DNA of 64,000 nucleotides from NCBI GenBank assembly GCA_024663395.1, contig JANFAH010000006.1, positions 2,666,001-2,730,000 of the forward strand, in the 5' to 3' direction. Below the pieces are notes generated by a model, which was not told the DNA's origin, searched no databases, and was given only the letters and a program-made list of their open reading frames with translations. The position numbers and the translations under genes were made by a program. Source of the DNA: Pisolithus tinctorius. Taxonomy: Eukaryota; Basidiomycota; Agaricomycetes; Boletales; Pisolithaceae. Shown here piece by piece: positions 33,095-44,880 of this stretch. Numbering within the stretch: position 1 is the stretch's first letter; each line of letters opens with the position of its first letter.

Positions 33095-34380
33095 GTCAGT
33101 TTATTCCAGAGAATTTGCAGGCAGCTGTGTGCACAGCCACTGCAAATGCACAGGTAGCCTGCTGACTAAGCCAAGGGTGTGCATGTGAGAAAGTGAGGGT
33201 CAGGCAACTTGTGGGCTGTGCACAACCCTTGCCTGTTCATCAGCACTCAATTCAATTCTACTGAAAGACACTGTACATTGGCCATGTAATCATGCATGAA
33301 ATAAATGGGTATTCTGTGAAGAGGGCCACCCAAATTTGCTAGATGAGTGGTGTTTGGGCATGGGAAGTGGTCATGTGACTGCAACCTTTGTGTGGCACTT
33401 GCACTTGGAGCTCAGCTGCACATGTGCAAACACATGCTCACAAAAAAATTGGCATGGGCCACCCTCCTGGGAAAATTTGCTTATCTGGCTGCAAATTTCC
33501 TGGTGCTAAGTGACTTAACACACCTTACAATGGATTTTGCACTTTACAACCTGTTCCTGATGCAAATTTCCCACTTTTCATTAGCTAAGAGCATATATAA
33601 ACATGTGTAGGATGTGAACAGAGTTCCTCAGCACCCTCCTGAGCCATGACAGTGTGATTCCCAGCAGGGCCCACCCAAATGCTTGACCCCCTTCCCTGCC
33701 CTCCTTTTAAGCCAATTCCCATGGCATCACCACTGCCAAATGAGGACATGTTTTGGGAGTAGTGGCTGCGCTTTTTTATGCTTATGTAATTACATAAAAT
33801 GCGGAGGAGTGATGAAAATATACTGTGGGGATTTGTGGGGAGAAACTCCTGATCAGCACTACTCATATATTGATGGATCACTACAGGTATAAGGGAGTTA
33901 GGCAGTCTTGCATCACAGTAATGCTACAATTATCACACTTTGATTCATCAAAATGACACTATAGCCTGGGTTGAGTATATAGCAACTGACTATCTACTGT
34001 ATGTCCACTGCATGTCAGTCATCTGCACTACTGTACATCAGTCATCTGTACTACTATCTGTTGGTCATTTGTACTACTGTTTGTCAGTCATGTGCCCTAC
34101 CACACATCCATCATCTGCGTTCCCACCCACAGTACTACAGTCATTCACCAGCCAACAAAACACAACAATGAAAATAAATTCATATCTCTTCAACAACAAC
34201 AGTCCAGGATGGGAAGTCTTAATCAAATATATAGAATAATGTCTGGGCTGTCTGGGACAGCAAAATTTGAACGAAATTATAGAGATATGAGTGAGTTATC
34301 CCCATGTTTCTAAGTCAAGTGGTTTTTGGGTGAAAATGAACCAATGAAACACAATGTGCCATTACCAAATTTGGTGTTCT
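33095..34380. other. Non-coding interval with short tandem repeats
   Basis: At 34010-34115 about four units of ~30 bp (GTCAGTCATCTGYACTACTG) occur in tandem. Otherwise no gene or known element was recognised. Confidence 0.5.
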
Positions 34381-34621
34381 TGAACAGTACACTCAACTAC
34401 ACTTTCTGCTAGTTGCTATCAGATTCATCATCATTCGAGCTCTCTTCAGCCACTAGAACCTCTTCGCTACTGCCCTCATCATTGGCCAGCACAGTTTTGG
34501 GCTTTGGCTGCAGTTTCAACAGCTCACCCAGCTTTGGAGCTGGTTGTGTGAATTTCTCTTTTGCTGCCTTTGCCCGCTGTCTCTCCACCTCCCAGGTTGC
34601 CTTTGCAGCATGAAAATGCTC

Positions 34622-36675
34622 TCATCTTGCTGTGTTCTCTGCTTTCCATGCAATCTCTGTTTTCTTCCACTCCTCCAGTGCAGTTCTTGTTACTTTCCTC
34701 CTCTCCTTTCTTACTTCCTTATCCTGTCCCTTTTCCTTCTGCCACCATGTAAATTCGACCACTCTCTCATAGAACTCATCACCCAACAACAGCCATGGCA
34801 AGCCATCTTCAACAAGCTTTCCAGGTGCATCAGGGTTTGTGATTTTTTCCTCTTTGAATGCAAGCTGAAAGTGAAGTTTGTTACAGTATGCTTCATTCAA
34901 GACTGCCTGGGCCTGGAGCACAATGACACATTTTTTGTACATTGTACATTGTTCCTCTGCTTCCCACAATGCTGCCATGAGAAGTACCTCATTCCATGTG
35001 CTGGGATTGAGGTCCAGAAGGCTGGAGGGCACAGAGGTTTCAATGGTCCTGATAGCAGGAGAGGGCATCTCAAATGTTGATGTCAGTGGTTGGTTGGATA
35101 CAAGGTCAGTGAGCTGAGTTCTTGACAGCTTATCAATGAGGCTACTTATGCGATTCTGTAATGAGTCCTTTGATGTTGTGCTACTGCCAGGGAAAGGTGT
35201 GGGAGTTGATGGTACAGCATCTTCACATGAGGCTTCTGGTGCTTCTTTGATGGGCATAAGTGGGCTATCTTCTTGAAGTGAGAGATCCCATAAAAGTGCA
35301 GCCACTAACTTGATTGGCATCACAGGCTCTACTGGAAGACTCCCTTGGATGGAAGTCTCTTTGCTTGGTGCCATCATGTTGCTGGTGATGACATGAGGGT
35401 TGAAGGGCCAAACCCCTGTCTTCCGAAATGCAGCAAGAATGTTCTTGCATGTGAGAGTTTTCAAGTGTGCAGGTCCATACACTGCCAGAAAGTTTTTTTT
35501 GCTGATGCTTTGACCTGTTGACTGCTCCCATTCATCCCTCGCATCACTCCAATTTTGCTTGAGCATGGAGAAGATCACAACATCTAGACCTTGATAGACA
35601 TGTGTGCCATGTGAGGGATAGCAAATTATGACAATCTTGTGAAGTCAGGTGTACTCAAGGAAACCTCGAGTGTAGTGTGAGTTATGTCCATCCACAAGCA
35701 GCAGACAGTATTTGCCTGCTGCTTTTTGTGAAGTCTGCTTGTTGAACTCCTCCATCCATGCAACCCCAATTTCGCCATTTGTCCACCCTTTCTTTGAGTA
35801 CCCGAGGCTAAGTTCTAAAGTAAGTATTCAGAATGTCCTCTTTAACCTGAACCTCACAATGCATTTGCAGGATTGTCCTGCTTCCATTTGACATAATATC
35901 CTGAACCTTTGAAGATCACTGCAGGTGATGTTGCAGTTCCATCAGCACATATTGTCACAATGACAGTGATGTTCTCACAAGAGCCACCTCGCTGCTGATA
36001 CTGTGGACCTGTCTTCCAGGCTCCAATGACATATTCCTGCTCTCCACCTGCAGGTTGGCAGCCCATTTCATCAACTCCATAGATATTGTGTTGTTCTATA
36101 TCAAATTTCTCAAGGGTCTTGCTGAGCAAGGACCACCAAGCTTCATTTGTTGATGGATTGACTGCCTGTCCATGTTTGGACTCAAGTGGGCATGAGCATG
36201 ATACCTTGAGTTGTTTGGAGTGCCTTTCTACAAAACAGTGAGTCCAGTTGATTCCAATACCAGCTTCTGGAAACTCTGAACCAAGGTGGGCTCAACAAAT
36301 TTCATCAACATGGTTTTTGAGCCAGCAGTGGCTCAATGGAAAGCCACAGTTGCCCATTTCCTGGATACAGTCAATGACAATGGCTGTCTCCTCTTCAGTG
36401 AGCCATGCATGCTGTTCTGCATTGGATACAGCTTTCCTTTTCCCACCAGATGCAAGTCGGAGAAGAGTAGAATAGCTGAGGTGGATTTTTTTGCCTTTTT
36501 CATTGTAATATAGTTGCTCGAAGTCAGCACAGATGGTACGAGCTCCATGTTGCCATAGAAAATGATTTTTCTTCTGCTCTGCTTGGTATGCAACAACTGC
36601 ATGAGCCATGAGACCATCATGTGCCTCTCTAGCAATCTGGTGTTTTTTTGTGTTTGAAATTGCATGTCCTGGCAT
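34622..36675 (-). pseudogene. Pogo-like DDE_1 transposase relic
   Basis: Minus-strand gene starting with ATG at 36675. Order: an N-terminal helix-turn-helix/CENP-B-like region (36292-36675), then the DDE_1 core beginning IYGVDEMGCQPAGG near 36070, LLLVDGHNSHYT near 35700, and GTHVYQGLDVVIFSMLK near 35570, giving the three acidic residues. A charged C-terminal region runs to 34622. A 50-nt intron at 35808-35857 restores phase before LGYSKKGW. TGA stops at 36292-36294 and 35645-35647 sit where relatives have Arg, each explained by CGA to TGA. The last 318 codons are uninterrupted. Terminal inverted repeats were not identified. Confidence 0.85.
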
Positions 36676-37136
36676 TGATGAAGTTGGAGGATAGCTTAAG
36701 GGATGCTCAACCTCATTGCTATCTTATGAACATGTAAAACATGAGGATTAGGCATGGTCCTCAGAACCTGTAAACAAGCTCAGAAGGCCCCTGGGAACAA
36801 GCTTGTTAGAGGATGTTCTGCAATTTTCAGAGGTTAAAGTGTCTCTCAGCCACTTGGGAACTAAAAGAAATGCTTATTGTGCTTGATGAAGAGGTTCTAT
36901 GTGCACTTGGTCAAGCCAGATGAAGAAGCAGGTCTGGAAATGTTTTCAGAAGCACCAGATTCTGCATTTGGTCACATCAGAAACAGCCCAACACTTTTTT
37001 TTTCTTGATCAAAGTACAGTTTTTTTTACATGGACTGAAAGCTGGTAAGTAGCAGAATTTTATGGAATACATTTGCAACATCTGTTGTTGTGATTTCAAG
37101 TGTTATGGCCAAAATGTTGCATTCATTGGTGGTGTT

Positions 37137-37250
37137 GCATTGGCATGTGAATGACTGTACTGCGTGACTGCGTGACCAACGACTGCACTACTGCACGTCG
37201 TACTACTGCGTGACTGCGTGACTGGCGACTGCACTACCGCAGTGTCTGGT
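37137..37250 (+). promoter_or_regulatory. CpG-containing short repeats upstream of the deaminase gene
   Basis: Two copies of a ~38-bp block (ACTGCGTGACTGCGTGAC then CGACTGCACTAC) at about 37158-37195 and 37204-37243. CpG density rises sharply here and stays high to the gene's end. The position suggests promoter-proximal sequence, but no factor site is recognised. Confidence 0.35.
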
Positions 37251-37412
37251 GTCCCCCTGCTGACAGTACTTCTAAACTTCGAAAAACGTACCGCACGTTC
37301 GACATCGGCACAAAAACCACCTGCCAAACGAAGCGCGGTTGTCCGGCTTTCCATACCCTTCGAGTTACTGTTATGCCCGTAACAGCAGATCGTGATTCAT
37401 CCTATCCGCGAC

Positions 37413-38930
37413 ATGGCACCTCGATCTAGGATGATGTCCGACCAACAACGTCTTTCTGAACAGCTTCAGCTGCTCTCTCACTTCGAATACTCAGATCTCC
37501 ATATGTCTTATCCAGGTGTCGGCATGCACAGTAACAAGGCTACGCGGAACCCTGACACCAATAACATCATTCGCATTCTAGACACCATCGCGGTCGCACT
37601 CACCACCGGCGCGGCCGGAGATGTCTACGCTGCTGCATTCGACACCAGAGGGGGTCTCACGCTTGTCTTGGCAAAGAACGACGTCTTCACACCTGAGGAC
37701 GATGCCGCTGTTCTTGATTTGTGCCGAGTAATCACCGCTCCCCAGACTTTTGACGCACGGGACGTTTTTCCTTTCCTATTTACTCGTTGCGGGGCGAACA
37801 TCAAGAAGCGGATCATGAAGATGGATAATAGTGTGGGCACTCTCTCCAATGGCATCGAGGAAGTTTTAAAGGTCTACAAACCCGCGCTCTCCGTCGACGA
37901 AGAGTTTCCCTTATCTGCGGATTATCGCGCCCTCCGTTATGGTGACAAAAGAGACGAAGTCCCAGCTGCGCGAATGATACGTGATCTGTTGGAGGTTATC
38001 AAGGACACCGTTCAACATTTCAATTCACTGGATCAATCAGCGTCGCGAAATGTCGTCTACCGATCCTTCAGTGCCATTGTGTTCGCCGCCCTCGTTCTCC
38101 AAAGGTCCCTTCTGCTACGTTCGCTCTGCGAATCCGAGACACTTATCTATCACGGCCGCACACTGGAGGCGGAACGGCTGAAACGCCACCTTGCTAAAGT
38201 CTGCCAGTATTCTGAGGGTATTACAGAGCTCATCGAGTATGCGAAGCGCTATCTCCCAGATGGCATTGAACATCGCTGGGTCAACCCGATTCAGGGCACG
38301 GTCGAGGCTATAGTTCAGCTAGATGGCGATTACACCATGGTCATACAGAAGGCACTCGGCGGTGTTGCTCCTACGGAGGACACTCTAACCACACTGCGCA
38401 GTAGGTTCCCAGATATGAGAGACAAGTGGAGCACGAGTTCTTCCATCAAGACTCGACTCCACGCCGAAATCCGCATCCTGCTTCATCTCAGCGTGTCGTT
38501 CGATGAGAATTCGGATCACTCCCAGCAGCAGCCTATCGGATGTAGCAAACGGAGTTGCTTATGTTGCACTTTGTGGATATGGGCGTATAATGACAGGTAC
38601 GGGACAAATTGGCTGACGTCTGGGTCCCATGGCAAGCCTTACTCCGCTTGGGCTTTGCCTGGTGGCTCCAACGCACATGCTTGGACGACAGACGGGCGTA
38701 GCGCCGTTGATAAAGTTGTCATGAACGGGGTCCAGGAACGCCTGACTCGGACTATTTATCGGCTATTTCCAAAGCAGAGGAGGTACTCTGCTGAACATCG
38801 GTCGAGCGCGTCGGAATTAGGGGGAAGTGACTCGGAAGGGGAGAGGATGGCGAATAAACGGAATAAGAATCTGGCCAATGACGCCAATGACGTGTGGAAC
38901 GCCATCGGTAGAAAGTGGGCATTTTATTAG
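37413..38930 (+). CDS. OTT_1508-like deaminase-fold protein, 505 aa
   Basis: An intact single-exon gene. I chose the ATG at 37413 (GAC before, G after) because the longer frame opens with GTG. The C-terminal half carries the deaminase signature: H350-A-E352 in RLHAEIRILLHL, then SK and C382-x-x-C385 in CSKRSCLCC, the expected zinc-binding His/Cys residues and catalytic Glu of the cytidine deaminase superfamily. The layout (about 340 residues of helical N-terminus, then HAE...SKxxCxxC) fits the fungal OTT_1508-like deaminases, which are expanded in basidiomycetes and whose substrate is unknown; a role against mobile DNA or in conflict has been proposed for that superfamily. The gene keeps many CpGs and has no stop, unlike every neighbour. 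No signal peptide or membrane segment is seen. Confidence 0.75.
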   Translation: MAPRSRMMSDQQRLSEQLQLLSHFEYSDLHMSYPGVGMHSNKATRNPDTNNIIRILDTIAVALTTGAAGDVYAAAFDTRGGLTLVLAKNDVFTPEDDAAVLDLCRVITAPQTFDARDVFPFLFTRCGANIKKRIMKMDNSVGTLSNGIEEVLKVYKPALSVDEEFPLSADYRALRYGDKRDEVPAARMIRDLLEVIKDTVQHFNSLDQSASRNVVYRSFSAIVFAALVLQRSLLLRSLCESETLIYHGRTLEAERLKRHLAKVCQYSEGITELIEYAKRYLPDGIEHRWVNPIQGTVEAIVQLDGDYTMVIQKALGGVAPTEDTLTTLRSRFPDMRDKWSTSSSIKTRLHAEIRILLHLSVSFDENSDHSQQQPIGCSKRSCLCCTLWIWAYNDRYGTNWLTSGSHGKPYSAWALPGGSNAHAWTTDGRSAVDKVVMNGVQERLTRTIYRLFPKQRRYSAEHRSSASELGGSDSEGERMANKRNKNLANDANDVWNAIGRKWAFY

Positions 38931-39630
38931 GCCCAGGTCTGTAACACTGTGGCGGTTTCAATGCTATCACATGCTCTAAAGAGTATTCCAGTGAAAATAG
39001 CATATTTTCTTATGAATCAAATTATGAGACTCTTGTAAATCTTGATTTTGAGCACACATAAACTTTATCTAGAGTTTATATTGTGAGAAATGTTCAGATG
39101 TGTATCTGAAGACAGTTGAAAACATATATTGCAAGAATGTCACAAGGTTAATGACAATCATATCTTCCTAAAAAGCTGGTAACAACAGTAGAAGTTGAAA
39201 TTTGGAAATTGCTTCATAGGGATGCATAATTCAACATTATGCAATCCATTCTGAGATTATCAAAACATAAGATTATCTGTGTCATCAAAAGGTGTTACCA
39301 AAGTAAGTAACTAAATATCAGTTCCAAGATGCTCAGAAGACATTGGGCAGAGAGTCAGCCAATGATCAGCTCATCAAGGCAACATCTATATACAGATCCT
39401 ACATGTGTCTACACAATGTGACTATATGAAAAGCACTGAAGAAATGCCAGTAATTTGATCAAGATTAGGCTGAATGGCCTACCTTGCAGCAACAATGAGT
39501 CATGCAGAAATGACCATGCAAAGATCATATCATGGGAGCTGAGTCCTGTTCTCTGATACTACCCTTTTCAGGGTTTTCTAGTTTGACCTTTACTCATGCA
39601 GTGAATTTTGCCTTTGACACCTACTCTCAG
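38931..39630. other. AT-rich non-coding interval
   Basis: Low-CpG, AT-rich sequence after the deaminase stop codon. No gene or repeat was recognised. The gene's 3' UTR and terminator must lie in its first few hundred bases. Confidence 0.5.
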
Positions 39631-39633
39631 GTA

Positions 39634-40029
39634 CTAAACCACCCCTGCTCTAAAAAAGGTGAGAGATGCTGATGGGAGTGTGAGGGTCTTCAATAGAGAG
39701 TGCTCCTGGCAGATGTTGTCATCAAGTTGTGCTGGACCTGATGGATGATTAAGCAAAGGATGATGACCAAGTGTGGAGAATTCTTCAGATAATGAATGAA
39801 GGTAGATAGACCCTTTTTTATTCATTTTATTTCTGAATTAGTGTGTGAGGGTGGTTTACCCTATGTTGCACTATTTTAATGTAGTTAATGAACTAGGAAA
39901 GGCCCCCTGTGGCCTACCAGTCCCTACAGGTGAATGAATGCCCTGATGGCAGGGCCATTAGGTCCCTCATCAGTCTGCCATTCCCACCAGCCATTTTAGA
40001 CATTCTGCTTTAGAGCAGGGGTGGTTTGG
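39634..40029. mobile_element. 396-bp MITE-like element flanked by TA
   Basis: CTAAACCACCCCTGCTCTAAA at the left is repeated inverted at the right (to 40029), and TA flanks both ends (39632-39633, 40030-40031), as for Tc1/mariner-type insertions. The middle (39660-39815) resembles the U5 part of the A-family LTRs (GTGCTCCTGGCA, TAGATAGACCC), so it appears to have captured LTR sequence. Confidence 0.6.
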
Positions 40030-40350
40030 TACTTCTGCTAGTCATTAAACTCTATCTTCACAAGTTCCAGAGCAGAAGACAATGAATCACAGTCCATGGA
40101 TCTTAGACCAGTTTTAGAGAACAAACCAGAAATTGCTATGCCACAAGCTTGCCCCTTTCCATTTCTGGTCACATAACACTTATGTCATTGTGACTCTTAC
40201 ATTCCAGATTGTTGCTGCTGTCACTGTCACTGTCTGGGCCATGGTCTGGGTTGTCCATCATCTGTGGAAGGAGTTAGTCATGGTCTAGAGCCTGCATAGC
40301 ATCGTCACTGCACTTTGATTGTTGTCTTGTATGTTTCCTCTGCCTCATTT

Positions 40351-41064
40351 TGTCATAACCATGCATTCGTCATAAGTCTTTGCTCACTCCACAACCTTTT
40401 CCGCTGGCCATCTGCTCACTCCGTACCAACTCCGCCCAACTTCTGTTGGTTGCAAACCATCTCTGCTCTGACTGCTGTTGGACTTGTGTTGCTCTCTTAC
40501 CAGACCGAGCAGTCCATTCTCTGAGGGGTCATGTGACTACCTTCGCAGTCAGGTACTCCACAGCATGCTCACTGCATGGTACAGCACCTGGACTATTTCC
40601 TTTTCTGGATGTTCTGTGTTACCCGTTCGTATGTCCTCCATCTACCCTTCATTTGTCATCCAGGAAATTTTACTTGAAAATTTATGAGTCTCCATATGTC
40701 AGTTCTGATTCTGATTACTGTACCTCCATAGCAGTATAAAAGCATGTACTGTGCTCCGCTGTTCTTCAGTACAAATATCAACTTAGTTCCTACTCCCTCT
40801 GATTCCGACTTCTGCCTATCGGAGTTACCTCCGACACTCCATCTGTACTCTCCCTCTGAAATACGAGGGCTGAGATCATGCAAGGGGGTAGTGCACGAGC
40901 TAAACCCGATGCCCTCACTCTGCTCCACCTTTGTCTCGGTGGTCTTCGTTCCTGCCAACACTCCACTAGTTGGAGTTCTGTTCTTCTGTGTCGGACTTGC
41001 TTCTGAACCCTTCTCTAGACCCTATATAGCATCGGAGTTGGTCGGAGTAGGCCCGGACTTGACA
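40351..41064 (+). mobile_element. Solo LTR F5 (714 bp)
   Basis: TGTCATAACC...GACTTGACA flanked by the exact duplication CATTT (40346-40350, 41065-41069). A TATA box TATAAAA lies at 40735-40741. It retains a moderate number of CpGs, so it is among the younger F copies. Confidence 0.9.
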
Positions 41065-41386
41065 CATTTCTCATTTACACTAGTATAGTATGTTGTCTTG
41101 TCTTGTTCCCTCACCATCAGTACTGCCCCCTTGGTACCTGAGAGTGGGTTGACTTCATCATGTGTGAGTCAGGCAGGTGGGGAGAATAGGATGTGAGTGT
41201 CAGGCTGGGTTAATGGTGGTGCATGCAGTGGGATTGACAGACACTTCACTGCAGGCAAGGGCTCAGTTGCTACCTGGGAAATACACTATTGACTATGAAA
41301 CTGTGAGATGAAAAAAAAGTGCCTAGTTGTGATGTGTGTAGTTGTTTGGTTAAGTCAGTGGCCCAGTGAAGGGAGCTGTATACTCC

Positions 41387-42345
41387 CTGATGCCAAAACA
41401 GGATACTGACAATTAATTCTGCAGCCTCTGAGGGAAGCCCCTATCTACACTCCCTCTTCTTTGCTTTCAGAGTTCTTCCCACTGGTTGCCTTGTGCTTCA
41501 TTTCACCCCCTTTTGGCTTTGGAGTTTCTCCCAACCATCAATGTGCTGTCCAGAATCATCAATACACTGATTCAAAGTTCCACAACCTAGCGACTGCACA
41601 CCATGTCACCAGTCAGTCTCACCAGACAATAGTAAAAACCCTGATTACCCCTGTCACCCCAAAATCCCATGAGCCTTTCTCCATACCCATATGCTCTTCT
41701 CTTCAGCATATCTACCTTCCCCACCAGCTTTACCTTTTGCCTTTACATGCCCTTGTTCTATTCGAAGATACCCATCCTGCCCTTTGCCCCATTTACTCTT
41801 GTTTACCACTTACTGGACTCTTTCACATGCACCTGGACTTTGCTGATGTCTGTCACTCTCATCTTTATTTTCTGAACTTTTAGCTTTTCTGCCCTACTTT
41901 GTCCTGACTTGTACCTACTTCCCATGTACTATATAATTCTGCCTTAGTGTTGGAATAATACCACCCACTTTTGGAGTCACTGTCTATATGTCCCTTTGCA
42001 AGTCTAGAGAGTCCCCAGAATCTAAAGTGTCCTTTGAGTCTACAGCATCTGCAGTGTCTTCAGAGTCTTTTGTGTCTCCCTGGAACCTTCTGTGCTATAC
42101 AAATCCCTTATTGTGCCCTCTTTATCAACTACTTCCCTCTTCATGTCAAGATCTTCATTTGGAATTTTGTATACCTGACCCATTCACTCTTTGCATACCT
42201 ACAAGTCTCACACATCTACCTATTCACCTCCAGTGTCATATTCTACTTCTCCTTCCTACTCAGCACCCCTTGGGATGACCCTAGGAAGTTTTCCCTACAG
42301 CTTTCCCCTAGTTGCACACTTCCCAGAAGTTGTGTCTCATGTCAT
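41387..42345 (+). mobile_element. LTR-like repeat H2
   Basis: Matches H1 (17925-19640) in reverse orientation, without the F insertion. A TATA-like ACTATATAAT lies near 41929. It starts TGTATACTCCCTG and ends around CTCATGTCA. The ends are approximate. Confidence 0.5.
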
Positions 42346-42438
42346 TTTGGAGCCCACTGTTAAGTCTGGTTCATCACCAGTCCAAAGCTGGTCTGGAGCC
42401 CAGTTGGGGGTCAGAGGGGAAGATGAAGTTACTAGCAG

Positions 42439-42887
42439 TGTAGGAATTGGTATTTGATAAACCTAGAAATAGTAAATATCAGTGATGAGTGAGTATGTGC
42501 TTGACCCAAAAGGGAGGTTCTCACTGGAGAAAAGAAGTGTAGCGAAAATGTGAAAATGTGAACTGAAATGAATACTTACATAGCTGTTGGCTGACTACAC
42601 CTCTTTCCAGTCCTCCAGGCCCTTTGGGTACTCCCCAAAGTAATAAATCTGTCCTCTAAAACTTGCCAAAATGCGAGACTAGTCACCCTGCTACTGAGGG
42701 CCTCTGACATGAATTGCTTGTATAGTGAACTGAACTTGCACAAACACAGTGTGCATGCTTGTCAGCAATGTGGCTGCTCGCCACTAAGTCCAGTGATACA
42801 AACACAAAAAAACAAAAAGAAAACCCTCAACCCCTAAACTCCTGACCAAGACAACTTCTCATAGGGAATTTGATCTCATTCCCTACA
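42439..42887. mobile_element. LTR-like repeat (449 bp), copy 2
   Basis: TGTAGGAAT...TTCCCTACA, homologous over its length to 19778-20238 and in the same orientation. Confidence 0.55.
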
Positions 42888-43138
42888 GTGGAAGAGGAAG
42901 GCTGGTCCTGGTCTGAGTCAAGTCACCAGACTGGTGCCAGTTCTGCTGGGTCCCAGGTCTGATGTCATATGCATGTAGAATAGTGTTGTTTTCTTGTATG
43001 CTTGTGAATGCCAATGCCCAGCCCCAGATCTAAGGTGTGAAAGAAAACAAACAAAGGAAAAGTAAGGGAGAAAAGACATAGTAACTATGAGATAGGTGAA
43101 ACAGATAAGGGGAAAATAAACTTGAGACTGGTTCATGG

Positions 43139-44880
43139 TTATTTCTTGAAAGGACTGGGTTTGTCTGGGTACTGGTCATGATACTCTTGAACAAGTTCTG
43201 AGGCATTGTCCAGCTCTGTTGCTAGTACCCATGTAGTTTCCTTGTAACCAGTCCACCAGACCAGGTACTGCAGCCAACACTTCCTGCACTGGTTAACCTT
43301 CAAATTGAGTATCTCTGCTACCTTGAATTCTAAGTCACCATTGACATCTACTGGTGGGGGTGGAGGTTGAGTCTGGTTGTGTATGGTATTTGGGGTGGCC
43401 AGTTTGAGCTGGGATACATGGAAGACTGGGTGTACAGTGCACATGCAGTCTGGTAAGCACAGGGTGAATGAGTGTGAACTGGCCTGGGCTATTATGGGGT
43501 ATGGCCCAAGGTTCTTCTCACTCAATTTCTTGGAGAGGGCCAGGTTGACTGGAAATATTTGGCTTTTACATAGACATTGTCACCCACTTTGAAGTCTGGG
43601 GCCAGCATGCACTTAGCATCTGCTGGTCCTTGGTAGTGTTGCTGGGCAAGAGCCATTTCTTCATGAAGGTATTAGTGCAGTGAGTCTAAGTCAACTGTGT
43701 AATCACAAGCCCAGTTGGAAGTGAGGTCACACTCAGGGAAGACCAAGATATTAGGTGGTAACCCTTATTAGCAAAAAAGGGTGATACCCCAGTTGTAGCA
43801 CTGGGTGCATTGTTGTAAGCAAGTTCAGCTAATGGTAGTAACTCAGCCCAGTTGTCCTGTTGGTAGTTACAGTAGACCTGGAGATATTGTTCAAGGGTCT
43901 GATTGGTGTGCTCTGTCTGACCATCCCCCTCTGGGTGATACCCAGAGGTGAAATGTAGATGCATGTCTAGAGCCTTACCAAGAGACCAGAAGAAGTGGGA
44001 CATGAACTCTGATCCCCAGTCTGGGGTTACATGGGCCAGTACACTGTGCTTGGAGAATATGTGCATCAGGAAAAGTTTGGCAAGCTCAGGGGCTGTGATG
44101 GTGTTGTGAGTAGGTATGAAGATGGCTTGCTTCAAAAGCTGGTTGAGGCTGGGAGCTGCTTGAGCAGGCCATAAGGCCAGTGGTGGGGTACCTTGGCCCA
44201 GGCACAGGTAGTACAGGACTGGCCATAGACTTTGACAAATGTCCTTAGGCTGTGCCAGGTGTATTCATGCTGGATGAGTTCTAAGGTTCTATTCTGGCTG
44301 AAGTGGCCAGACAAGGGATGATCATGCTTGAACCTCAAGACACAAAGATGAAGGTTGTTAGAGTCTGGTACATAGATTCTTCCATCTAGGTGGAGGAAGC
44401 TGGTGTCATCAACTGACCACCAGGAATCTGATGTATCTGAGAACCAGACTTGGGTGAGTGGGTCTGAGGGTAGAGCTGAGAGGATATCATTATGAAGTTT
44501 TGCCATGTCCATCAGTGCAACAGCATGTAGGACTGGGTACTCAAGGTAGGTGGCTAGTTGTTCCTGCATGAAAACTGGTCTGGGGTTCTGTGTGTTGACC
44601 CAGGCATAGTCACTATCCCCCTCTTTGGGGTAGACATCCCATCATCTAGTTAGGGCATCAGGCTTAGCACTGAGTTTGCTGGGTCTGAACTGGATAACCA
44701 TATTGAACTGTGACAATAATTCAGACCAGTGCACCTGGCACCAGGTCAGAACCTTTGAGGTGGAGAAGTACTCCAGGTTCTTTTGATCAGTGGCAATGTC
44801 AACCAGTACTGCAGAGCCTTCCAGGTAATGCCACCATGTCCAGAATGCCTCAAAGATTGTGAGTAATTCCTTATCATGTG
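43139..44880 (-). pseudogene. Gypsy pol 3' part: RNase H, integrase, chromodomain
   Basis: From 44880 downward: RNase H ([26 protein letters not shown]), the linker WDVYPKEGD, a zinc-finger region (CTTCAWAK), integrase (43686-44135, with TPDWGSEF where relatives have an Arg, and GDGQTEHTNQT), and a C-terminal module with HPVFHVSQL and a chromodomain (EFKVAEILNLK...WWTGYKETTW) ending at 43139. Frame breaks at 44135 and about 43690. It is the same chromovirus type as G1 and G3, on the opposite strand. It ends head-on against the protease of G3 at about 44880. Confidence 0.85.

Noticed and set aside
34500..35117. Plus-strand frames over the pogo C-terminus
   Set aside because: They are antisense shadows of the 318-codon transposase frame.
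37392..37412. Upstream extension of the deaminase start
   Set aside because: It would need a GTG start; the ATG at 37413 has a favourable context.
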